DNA of 64,000 bases, taken from assembly GCA_902554355.1 (NCBI GenBank), contig CACDOC010000002.1, forward strand, positions 21,626 to 85,625. Direction: 5' to 3'. Each line of letters opens with the position of its first letter. The first letter of the stretch is position 1. Positions 55,639-64,000 of the stretch are shown here, piece by piece. Source of the stretch: an uncultured SAR86 cluster bacterium (GTDB lineage: Bacteria > Pseudomonadota > Gammaproteobacteria > Magnimaribacterales > Magnimaribacteraceae). The notes under the pieces were generated by a model that was given only the letters and a program-made list of their open reading frames with translations, was not told the origin of the DNA and searched no databases. The position numbers were made by a program, and so were the translations under genes.

Positions 55639-58125
55639 ATGAATCATTTCAAAACATATTCTAATAAAGCCGTTTTAATAATTTTTTTATTTCTAAGCCC
55701 TTACCTTTTAACAAATGAAGAATCACCTGATTCAGAGAAAGAAGAAGAAAAGGAAGTTTATATTGAAGAAATAGTAAAGGAGTTTGAAGAGTTAAAAGGT
55801 TTTTTTGTAACCTATAGAGACCCTAAAACTAATGATATTTACTTAAAAATCAAACAAGATCAGCTAAATGAAGAGTTCATTTATTTTGCTCATGTTATGA
55901 ACGGAATAGTTTCAGCTGGTTTAATCAAGGGTAGTTACTTAGATAACGGTGTCTTTAAAATAGAAAAAGATAGAGATAATTTAAGATTCATTAGAGTCCT
56001 TACTAATTATTCATTTGATCAAGATACTCCTCTAGCTAAATCAGAAGGCGCAAATATTTCTGATTCTACGTTTAAAGTTATAGCCATCTCAGGTAAAAAT
56101 GAAAAAGAAGATGAATTCTTAGTTAATATTACACCCCTTTTACTTTCTGAAGATTTATCTTCCCTTAAGCCTATAAGACCAAATGACGATTACGATCCTG
56201 CAGGTTGTAGATGGGGTCAATTAAGCCCTACTAAATCTAGAGTATTAAATGCTCATAACTATGAAGAAAATACTGATTTTGAAATTGAATATGTCGTAGA
56301 AAATGCTCCTTGCAGATATGAAGGTGAAGACGTTGCAGACGTAAGAAATATAAGCATTAACGTAAGGTATAGTTTCATAAAAATGCCTGAAAATAATTTT
56401 GAACCTAGGATCGAAGATCAGGCTATTGGTTATTTTTCAGATAGAATAACTGATCTTTCTTCTAAAGACGTCACGCCCTATATGGATTTAATCTCAAAAT
56501 GGGATCTACAAAAGAAATACCCAGAAAAAGAACTGTCAGAGCCAATTAAGCCTATTCTATTTTGGATAGAAAATACAACCCCTACTGAACTTAGAGAATA
56601 TATTAAAAGAGGTGTTCTAGCTTGGAATATCGCTTTCGAAGAAGCAGGCTTTAAAAATGCTTTAGAAGTAAAAGTCCAACCTGATGATGCTGAATGGGAT
56701 GCCGGAGATATTAGATATAACGTCTTAAGGTGGACCTCATCACCCAACCCTCCTTTCGGAGGATATGGTCCAAGATTTACCAACCCAAGAACAGGAGAAA
56801 TTATTGGTGCGGATATTATGCTGGAATGGGTTTACCTGACAAACAGATTGTATGTTGATGGAATCTTTAATAGCAATCATGAACAAGATTGTTCAGCTGG
56901 TAGCATAATACATGAAGGAATGATGTTTGCTAATTCATTGAATGTTAATGACCCGAAAATAGTAGAAGAAAGTATTATTAGGCTTACTTTGCACGAAGTT
57001 GGCCATACGTTAGGATTAAATCATAATTTTAAAGGTAGCTTTCTTCACAATACTGAAGATGTCCATAAAACAGAAATTACTGGAAAAATAGGAGTAACTT
57101 CATCTGTTATGGAATACCCAGCTATAAACTTAGCTCCGATAGGTTATAAACAAGGTCATTATTACGACATAGTACCCGGGCCATATGATAGATGGGCAAT
57201 AAAATTTGGTTACACTCCAAATATGTCAGAAGAAGAAAGAAGATCTCTTTTAAGTGAATCAATTAAACCAGAGCACATGTTTGCTAATGATGCAGAAGAT
57301 ATGAGATCAGCTGGATATGGAATTGACCCTAGAGCTATGATCAATGATCTTACAAATGACCCAATAACTTATTCCATACAAAGAATTCAATTGGTGAATG
57401 ATGCACAACAAAAGCTGCCAGTTAAATTGATAGATAAAGCTAATAGCTGGGAAGAATATAGAAATGCTCATAAAATTCTCATGAGAGAACATCAACGAGC
57501 TCTTGAAGTAATTTCCAGATATATAGGGGGAGTTTACGTAGAAAGGTCAAACCCTCAGGATCCTGATAGAAAAGAACCTTATACCCCAACACCTTCAGAA
57601 GAGCAGAGAAGAGCGATGTCAGTTCTCTCCGAATATGCTTTTTCAAGCGGAGCTTTCCCGATTAACTCGTCATTGCTTAGCAAGGTTCAAGTAGAAAGAA
57701 GAATGTTTGATCTAAGAAGAGAACATGAAGATCCTCAAATGCATAAGATTATTCTTGGAATACAAAACAAGGTTTTAGATCATGTTTTAAGTGCTTGGAC
57801 GCTCTCTAGGATCACTGACACACAATTATATGGAAACAATTACAGCGTTTACGAAGTTATAAATGATTTGACTGAAGCTATATTTTTAGAGGATATAAAT
57901 TCAGAGGTTTCTTCAATTAGGAGAAATTTACAAACCAGTTATGTCAGAAGGCTGATAGACATCCTGGCTCAAGATTATTACGATGAGTTTGCAACAGCAG
58001 CTGCTTATAATTCACTAAGAGATATAGAAAAGCTGATGAAGAAATCTTCGTCGCATGAGCCTACCAAGGCTCACAGGAAACTAATCCACTGGATTATTGA
58101 TTCAGGTTTAAATAGAGCAAATTAA
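55639..58125 (+). CDS. Zinc-dependent metalloprotease (DUF5117-type)
   Basis: Signal peptide; LHEVGHTLGLNHNFKGSFLHN (HExxHxxxxxH), SVMEYPAINLAP Met-turn. Confidence 0.92.
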   Translation: MNHFKTYSNKAVLIIFLFLSPYLLTNEESPDSEKEEEKEVYIEEIVKEFEELKGFFVTYRDPKTNDIYLKIKQDQLNEEFIYFAHVMNGIVSAGLIKGSYLDNGVFKIEKDRDNLRFIRVLTNYSFDQDTPLAKSEGANISDSTFKVIAISGKNEKEDEFLVNITPLLLSEDLSSLKPIRPNDDYDPAGCRWGQLSPTKSRVLNAHNYEENTDFEIEYVVENAPCRYEGEDVADVRNISINVRYSFIKMPENNFEPRIEDQAIGYFSDRITDLSSKDVTPYMDLISKWDLQKKYPEKELSEPIKPILFWIENTTPTELREYIKRGVLAWNIAFEEAGFKNALEVKVQPDDAEWDAGDIRYNVLRWTSSPNPPFGGYGPRFTNPRTGEIIGADIMLEWVYLTNRLYVDGIFNSNHEQDCSAGSIIHEGMMFANSLNVNDPKIVEESIIRLTLHEVGHTLGLNHNFKGSFLHNTEDVHKTEITGKIGVTSSVMEYPAINLAPIGYKQGHYYDIVPGPYDRWAIKFGYTPNMSEEERRSLLSESIKPEHMFANDAEDMRSAGYGIDPRAMINDLTNDPITYSIQRIQLVNDAQQKLPVKLIDKANSWEEYRNAHKILMREHQRALEVISRYIGGVYVERSNPQDPDRKEPYTPTPSEEQRRAMSVLSEYAFSSGAFPINSSLLSKVQVERRMFDLRREHEDPQMHKIILGIQNKVLDHVLSAWTLSRITDTQLYGNNYSVYEVINDLTEAIFLEDINSEVSSIRRNLQTSYVRRLIDILAQDYYDEFATAAAYNSLRDIEKLMKKSSSHEPTKAHRKLIHWIIDSGLNRAN

Positions 58126-59111
58126 GAAACCCTATTTAAGAAATCTATAATAAAAGAATTAACTTCTTCAGGTGCTTCTTGTTGAGTCCAGTGTCCGATA
58201 CCTTCTAACTCTTCTGCAAATAGTAAGTTTTTATAGTTAGGTTTTATCCTGTCAGTTAAAGATTGATCACTCGGAACAAAGAAATTGACTGGATCTAAGG
58301 TGCCTGTAATAAAGAAGGCTGGTTGTTCAAGTATTTTTCCTTCTAGTTCTGGTATTTCATGCCAATCAATATTTTGAGCTCTATACCTATTAAACGGCCC
58401 TCTTAATCCGCTTATTTCAAATTGACTAACAAAATAGTCCAAATCTTCTTTAGTGAACCAATTAGGAAAATCTTCAAACATTTCCATTCCTTCTAAGAAA
58501 GTCGAATCTTTAGTTTTTTCTGGAACTGAGCCGCTTTGGCTTTTCTCAAAATTAAACTTCATACCTCTGCCATCGCTATTTGTATAAGTCATAAATAAAG
58601 ATCTAGATAGATCAGATTCAAATTCTTCCTCCGCAACACCTTCTTTTTGAAAATATAGTTGGTAAAAGAAACGATCTTTGTATATTTCTTTCCATAAATC
58701 TAAAGTTGGCATAGGTCCTCTGCCCGTAAAAGGAACAGAAAGAGTTCCAGTTGCCGAAATCCTATCTTCATTTAGTGCTGCTGTGTTCAAAGCTATTGGT
58801 CCACCCCAGTCATGACCAATAGTTATAGCAGTATCATAGCCAAGGGCATCAATAATCCCTACAACATCATTAGTCATATTTCTCATTGTGTACGCTTCGA
58901 TTTCATGGGGTTTATCTGACTCACCATAACCCCTAACGTCATAAGCAACTGCTTTGAAACCTGCATCAGCTACTGCTGGCAATTGATACCTATAACTGTA
59001 CCAACTCTCAGGCCAACCATGACAAAAGATAACTAAAGGGCCTTCGCCCATCATCGCAAGCCTGATGTTTATTCCATTACTTTTTACAATTTTAAATTCT
59101 ACGTTTTCCAT
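58122..59111 (-). CDS. Alpha/beta hydrolase, epoxide-hydrolase-like
   Basis: VIFCHGWPESWYSYRYQLPAVADAGFKAVAYDVRGYGESDKP...TIGHDWGGPIALNTA. Confidence 0.94.
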   Translation of the reverse strand: MENVEFKIVKSNGINIRLAMMGEGPLVIFCHGWPESWYSYRYQLPAVADAGFKAVAYDVRGYGESDKPHEIEAYTMRNMTNDVVGIIDALGYDTAITIGHDWGGPIALNTAALNEDRISATGTLSVPFTGRGPMPTLDLWKEIYKDRFFYQLYFQKEGVAEEEFESDLSRSLFMTYTNSDGRGMKFNFEKSQSGSVPEKTKDSTFLEGMEMFEDFPNWFTKEDLDYFVSQFEISGLRGPFNRYRAQNIDWHEIPELEGKILEQPAFFITGTLDPVNFFVPSDQSLTDRIKPNYKNLLFAEELEGIGHWTQQEAPEEVNSFIIDFLNRVS

Positions 59112-59135
59112 ATGTCTTACTTTAACAAATTACAA

Positions 59136-60089
59136 TTACAATGCTAACACCCTCTCAATTAACCAGAAAGAACCAAGCCCTCCAATAAAATAAGAGGCAT
59201 ATTGGTTAATCCCTTTCTTAAATAAATTTCTTGAAAGAAGCCAGATCAAGAATCCAAATAAAGGTAGCACTAAGAGTTGCCCAACTTCAATGCCTACATT
59301 AAAAAAGAGTAAAGAGAATAGAAGGTCATCATTATTAATACCAATATCATTTAATGCGCCTGCAAATCCAAGGCCATGAAGTAAACCAAATCCAAAAGCT
59401 ACAACCCATGGAGTCGATTCATATTTATGTTTTTCACTTACTTCCAAAGCTAAATAAATTAGAGTCAATGCAATGAAAGCTTCGGTTGAAGCTTGAGGAA
59501 CTTCGATCAACTCTAAAACTGATAATCCCAAAGTAATGCTGTGGGCAATTGTAAATGCAGTTATGGTTTTGAATAAGTTGGCAGCTCCAGAAACTATAAA
59601 AAGAAGACCAAAAACAAAAAGCATGTGATCTATTCCACCTAATAAATGCTCTACCCCCAACCAAAAATAACCTGTTGGATAAATACTAACTTCTTGGGGA
59701 ACAGTTATCTTAGAGTTACTAACAGTAGCTAAACCTTCAAATTTTGTTCCATCTTTAAAATTTATACTGATCAAAGCATCAGTAATTCTAGAAAGACCTT
59801 TAAGATTAATCTCTTTTCCTTTTATAGAGTCTTCACAATTTATAGACAATTGAGAAACTAAATACTTCCCTTCTATTCTTGGTAAGTTTCTTTTTCCTTC
59901 GTTACAACCCGTAAAACTAACTTCAGCAGGAAGCCCAACTGCATTAGAGGGGAACATCCAATTTCCTGAGTAAGTGCCATCCTCTTGTTCTTCGAGCAAT
60001 AATCTTGCTGGATTCATTTCATGACAAAAAGTGTTGCCAAAAAAAAGGAATAAAATAGTTATAAGAAAAGGTTTAATTGGATTGGGCAT
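59136..60089 (-). CDS. HupE/UreJ family membrane protein
   Basis: YFWLGVEHLLGGIDHMLFVFGLLFIV...TAFTIAHSITLGLSVL...FGFGLLHGLGFAGAL. Confidence 0.93.
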   Translation of the reverse strand: MPNPIKPFLITILFLFFGNTFCHEMNPARLLLEEQEDGTYSGNWMFPSNAVGLPAEVSFTGCNEGKRNLPRIEGKYLVSQLSINCEDSIKGKEINLKGLSRITDALISINFKDGTKFEGLATVSNSKITVPQEVSIYPTGYFWLGVEHLLGGIDHMLFVFGLLFIVSGAANLFKTITAFTIAHSITLGLSVLELIEVPQASTEAFIALTLIYLALEVSEKHKYESTPWVVAFGFGLLHGLGFAGALNDIGINNDDLLFSLLFFNVGIEVGQLLVLPLFGFLIWLLSRNLFKKGINQYASYFIGGLGSFWLIERVLAL

Positions 60090-60882
60090 TTATATCTGAA
60101 AATATTTCTACTTCATATTCTTTTCTAAGTTCTTTTAAATAATTTTCTGTAGATTGACTTTGGTCTCTAGCCAAAATATCACTTACTACCAATTCCTTAA
60201 TCTTCGAAAGATCAGGTAAATAAGAATCAGAATAAGAGTTTATGAAGATAAGATGTTCACCATATTCAGAAGAAATAGGACCAGACCATTTTTTAACTGA
60301 TAAATTTTGAATAGATTGCGAAAATTGATCTCCAAACGACCTTTGCAACTCTCTTATAGTCTTACTTGAGAAATTCTTTCCTAGTAGAAATGGATCTCCA
60401 AATATATTTGATTCTTGGCCCTCTTCTATTAATTCTAGGGCTTTAATTGATCTAGACTCTGCTTGATCGTCTTTACTAAAATAAATATGAGAGAAGGTAT
60501 AAGTGCTTTCTACAAAGTAATCTTCTTTATTTTCCTTGTAATAACTCAGTATTTCTTCTTCTGTAGGGTTTCGAACACTTGATTCTTGTTTTAAGAAGCT
60601 TATTTTCTGAGCCATTCTTCTTTTTATAATGATGTCATTTTTATCTAAGCCTAACTTTAAAGCTTCTCGGTACAGTATCTCTTCATCAATTAATTGTTTA
60701 ATAATGCCGTCAATTTCATCATTTGTAGGCTCTCTACCAACTTGAGTTACCCAAGTATTAATTAATGAATCAAGCTCAGATTCATAAATAGTAATTTTAT
60801 TTGAACTATCCTCATTAAAAGTTATATCTATCAAAAAGATAAATATCCCTATCAGAAAGAAAATAAGTAGTTTTTGCTTCAC
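60073..60882 (-). CDS. Peptidylprolyl isomerase, parvulin/SurA-like
   Basis: IDEEILYREALKLGLDKNDIIIKRRMAQKISFL...FGDQFSQSIQNLSVKKWSGPISSEYGEHLIFINSY. Confidence 0.9.
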   Translation of the reverse strand: MKQKLLIFFLIGIFIFLIDITFNEDSSNKITIYESELDSLINTWVTQVGREPTNDEIDGIIKQLIDEEILYREALKLGLDKNDIIIKRRMAQKISFLKQESSVRNPTEEEILSYYKENKEDYFVESTYTFSHIYFSKDDQAESRSIKALELIEEGQESNIFGDPFLLGKNFSSKTIRELQRSFGDQFSQSIQNLSVKKWSGPISSEYGEHLIFINSYSDSYLPDLSKIKELVVSDILARDQSQSTENYLKELRKEYEVEIFSDINAQSN

Positions 60883-60948
60883 TATTAATTAGATTAATTT
60901 TTAAAAATTATAATAAATTCAATAATTTATATGAGATATATCAAGTTT

Positions 60949-63900
60949 TTACCAAGTATCTACATTTGGTCTTTTCTTAGAAGCTCTATCCCTTCTAGGA
61001 GGCAATGATTTAAGCGCACCCATTATCCAATTTCTTGTTTCGGCAGGGTCAATAACATCATCCAGCTCAAAGTGAGAAGCCATGTTGACTGCTCTGCCTC
61101 TATGGTAACTATCTGCAACCATTTTTTCATAAGCTTCTATTCTTTTTTTAGGGTCCTTAATTGCCTCAAGTTCTTTTCTATAACCTAACTTAACAGCTCC
61201 CTCTAGACCCATTCCTCCAAATTCACCTGTTGGCCAAGTTACTGTAAATAAAGGTATTTTGAAACTTCCTCCAGCCATTGCTTGTGCCCCTAGCCCATAA
61301 GCTTTTCTAATAACTACAGACATTAAAGGAGTTTCAATATTTGCTCCAACTACGAACATTCTAGCTGCGTGCCTAACTAAAGCTGTTTTTTCGCTCTCTG
61401 GACCTACCATAATTCCTGGACAATCAATAAGCGAAAGAATAGGAATATCGAAAGCGTCGCAAAGTTGGATAAATCTAGACCCTTTATCTGCTCCAGGAGA
61501 ATCAATAGCACCAGATAAATGACCTGGATTATTAGCCACAACGCCTACTGGTCTTCCTTCTACCCTAATGAAAGAAGTAATTATTCCCGGAGCCCAGTCC
61601 TTTCTGATCTCTAAGATGGACCCTATATCAGCTATACCTTCAATTACCTCTCTCATGTTGTAGTACCTAAGTCTATTCTCAGGAACCACAAATCTTAACT
61701 TTCTTGGATCGGGCGCTTTCCAATCCTTTACAGTGCCTTGGAAGTAAGATAAGTATTTCTTTGCAACTTCAACAGCTTCTTTCTCATCCTTTACAGAAAA
61801 ATCGACAACTCCATTTGGAACTTGTACATCCATAGGACCAACCTCTTCAGGTGTAAAAACTCCTAATCCACCTCCTTCAATCATTGCCGGTCCACCGATA
61901 CCAATGTTTGAATCCTCAGTCGCAATAATCACATCACAACAACCTAGCAATACTGCATTGCCTGCAAAACATCTTCCAGTAGTTATTCCTATTACAGGAA
62001 CTAATCCAGACAATTGGGCAAAGTAAGTAAAGGCTAAGCAGTCTAATCCAGCTACTCCTGAGGTGTCCGTATCACCAGGTCTTCCTCCTCCACCTTCAGC
62101 AAATAGGATTGTGGGAAGTTGATTTTGTTCAGCGATTTCAAACATTCTATCTTTCTTTGCGTGGTTCATTTTTCCCTGAGTGCCAGCTAAAACCATATAG
62201 TCATAAGACATAGCCATCACACGAGAGTCGCTTTCTTCAAATAAATGACCATTAACATGACCTAGGCCACAAACCATTCCATCGCCTGTTGTGTTTTTAA
62301 TTAAGTCTTCTTCTGCCCTTCTTCTTCTTTGGGCAGCTATAACTACTGATCCGTATTCAACAAAAGAACCTTCATCACATAGGTCTTCAATATTTTCTCT
62401 AGCCGTTCTATGACCTGTTGCATATCTTTTCTTAACAGCCTCCGGTCTGTTTGCATCATGACTTGCTCCCTTTCTTTCTAGTGCTTCTTTCAGGTCAGGT
62501 CTGATCCAATCTAAATCTACGTCTTTAGTTTTTTTAGTATCTTTTTGTTTAACTTCAGCTAATTGTATTGTCATCAAAGAATGACCTTCAAACACGGTAT
62601 CTTGAGGCTGGACTTTAATTTCTTTAACGATGCCACTTATGCTTGATAGAACTTCATGTTCCATCTTCATTGCTTCCATAATAAGTAGAGGCTTTCCTTT
62701 CCATATCTCATCACCTTTTTTGACTTCAAACTTAACGATCATTCCTTGCATAGGAGCAAGAATGCTTGAGAGACCTTCACTTAATTCTTCGCTCTCTAAT
62801 TGAAGTATATTCTCTGATTCATCAACAAAGACGCCACCACTTTTTCCGTGATCTAACACTGCTAAAGGGTCTAAATCTTCTATCTTCCCTCTTTTAGGAG
62901 TGTTCTTTTTAAGGCTTCTATTTATATCTGATAAATCTGCATGATTTCCTTTAGAAAGAAGATTCTTTATGTTCTGATCTAAAAAATTGGTGTGTAATTC
63001 ATTGTTTCTAAATTTAGAGTCTGTAAGAATATTTTTTAATAATTCTAAATTGGTAGGAACGCCTTCAATTTTGAACTCACACAAAGATCTGTAATTTCTT
63101 TTTAGCGCTTGTTTAAAGTTATCTTCTGGAGAATGCGTAATTACTTTTGCAATAAGAGAATCAAAAGCAGGATTTGTTTCGTACCCACTATACCCATAAC
63201 TATCAGATCTAACTCCTGGTCCGGAAGGTAAATCAAAGGATGTAAATTTGCCTCCTGAAGGTTTCGTTTCTCCTTCAGAATCTATAACTTCCATGTTGAC
63301 TCGGGATTGAATTGCAAAGCCATTCGGCTCACTTATGTTCTCTTGTTCTAATTTAAGTTGTTTTAAGGTTTTGCCTGAAGCAATTTGAATTTGGGCTTTA
63401 ACTAAATCCAAACCTAATATAGCCTCAGTCACAGTATGCTCCACTTGCAACCTAGCATTGCATTCAATAAATCTGAAATCTTCTTTTGCATAATCAACTA
63501 GAAATTCTACAGTGGCTAAACCTTCATATTTTGAGTCTTGAATTAATGCTACCGAAGCATCAAGCATCTTCTCTTTTAGTCCTTTATTAATTCCAGGAGC
63601 AGGAGCTATTTCTAAGATTTTTTGATGTCTTCTTTGAGTAGAACATTCCCTCTCGTGAAAATGAGTTGCTAGTCCTTTACCATCACCCAAAACTTGAATT
63701 TCAATATGTCTATAGTTTTCTAGATATTCTTCAACATAAAGGTCAGATGAATCAAATGCTGATTTAGCTTCTGATGCAGCTCTATTCATTGCATCTTTTA
63801 AATCAGATTGCGTATTGACTACCCTCATACCTCTTCCACCGCCTCCTGCAATAGCTTTTATGACCACAGAAGAATTCTTTTTTAAACCTTTAAAGAAGTC

Positions 63901-64000
63901 AGTTGCTTGTTTTAAAGATGTCTTGCCTTCAGTTCCAGCTATAACGGGTACATTTAGCTTGCTAGCTAGTTGCTTCGCTTCAGATTTATTTCCAAAAATC
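60949..64000 (-). CDS. Single-chain acyl-CoA carboxylase (biotin carboxylase + biotinyl domain + carboxyltransferase), 5' truncated by window edge
   Basis: Frame continues past the track's Met at 63867 to the window edge (IFGNKSEAKQLASKLNVPVIAGTEGKTSLKQATDFF...). BC (AGGGGRGMR, ERECSTQRRHQKI), AMKM biotin site, CT domain (GGGGRPGDTD, APGIITSFIRVEGRPVGVVANNP). Confidence 0.95.
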   Translation of the reverse strand, partial: IFGNKSEAKQLASKLNVPVIAGTEGKTSLKQATDFFKGLKKNSSVVIKAIAGGGGRGMRVVNTQSDLKDAMNRAASEAKSAFDSSDLYVEEYLENYRHIEIQVLGDGKGLATHFHERECSTQRRHQKILEIAPAPGINKGLKEKMLDASVALIQDSKYEGLATVEFLVDYAKEDFRFIECNARLQVEHTVTEAILGLDLVKAQIQIASGKTLKQLKLEQENISEPNGFAIQSRVNMEVIDSEGETKPSGGKFTSFDLPSGPGVRSDSYGYSGYETNPAFDSLIAKVITHSPEDNFKQALKRNYRSLCEFKIEGVPTNLELLKNILTDSKFRNNELHTNFLDQNIKNLLSKGNHADLSDINRSLKKNTPKRGKIEDLDPLAVLDHGKSGGVFVDESENILQLESEELSEGLSSILAPMQGMIVKFEVKKGDEIWKGKPLLIMEAMKMEHEVLSSISGIVKEIKVQPQDTVFEGHSLMTIQLAEVKQKDTKKTKDVDLDWIRPDLKEALERKGASHDANRPEAVKKRYATGHRTARENIEDLCDEGSFVEYGSVVIAAQRRRRAEEDLIKNTTGDGMVCGLGHVNGHLFEESDSRVMAMSYDYMVLAGTQGKMNHAKKDRMFEIAEQNQLPTILFAEGGGGRPGDTDTSGVAGLDCLAFTYFAQLSGLVPVIGITTGRCFAGNAVLLGCCDVIIATEDSNIGIGGPAMIEGGGLGVFTPEEVGPMDVQVPNGVVDFSVKDEKEAVEVAKKYLSYFQGTVKDWKAPDPRKLRFVVPENRLRYYNMREVIEGIADIGSILEIRKDWAPGIITSFIRVEGRPVGVVANNPGHLSGAIDSPGADKGSRFIQLCDAFDIPILSLIDCPGIMVGPESEKTALVRHAARMFVVGANIETPLMSVVIRKAYGLGAQAMAGGSFKIPLFTVTWPTGEFGGMGLEGAVKLGYRKELEAIKDPKKRIEAYEKMVADSYHRGRAVNMASHFELDDVIDPAETRNWIMGALKSLPPRRDRASKKRPNVDTW

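Noticed and set aside
59434-59664. 76-aa alternative-frame ORF inside the HupE-like gene
   Set aside because: Frame-shifted translation of the conserved HupE frame, no start signals.

Overview
AT-rich, gene-dense chromosomal window from a marine-type gammaproteobacterium (SAR86-like by gene content; inference only). It holds mostly ordinary housekeeping and catabolic genes: ETF system, LPS/lipid A block (murB-kdsB-Trm112-lpxK/msbA), lolCD, trpS, serS, lolA, ftsK, trxB, many SDR/enoyl-CoA/amidohydrolase/oxygenase genes, one TonB receptor, one tRNA-Ser(UGA), and a single-chain acyl-CoA carboxylase cut by the right edge. No CRISPR array, prophage, IS element or rRNA was recognised. The most interesting signals are: (1) two unannotated small single-TM ORFs, each directly upstream of and co-directional with a different nitronate-monooxygenase-family gene; (2) two candidate structured ncRNAs (about 4030-4244 on +, with phased A-tracts, a promoter and a terminator; about 17926-18085 on -, multibranched with a C(GAAA)G tetraloop hairpin); (3) a textbook sigma54 promoter plus an NtrC-like palindrome upstream of a TorF-family porin; (4) an in-frame MsbA-LpxK fusion; (5) a heptosyltransferase whose homologous N-terminus has no ATG/GTG/TTG start; (6) several promoters positioned for leaderless or near-leaderless mRNAs. 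All calls were made by eye; no database search or folding program was run.
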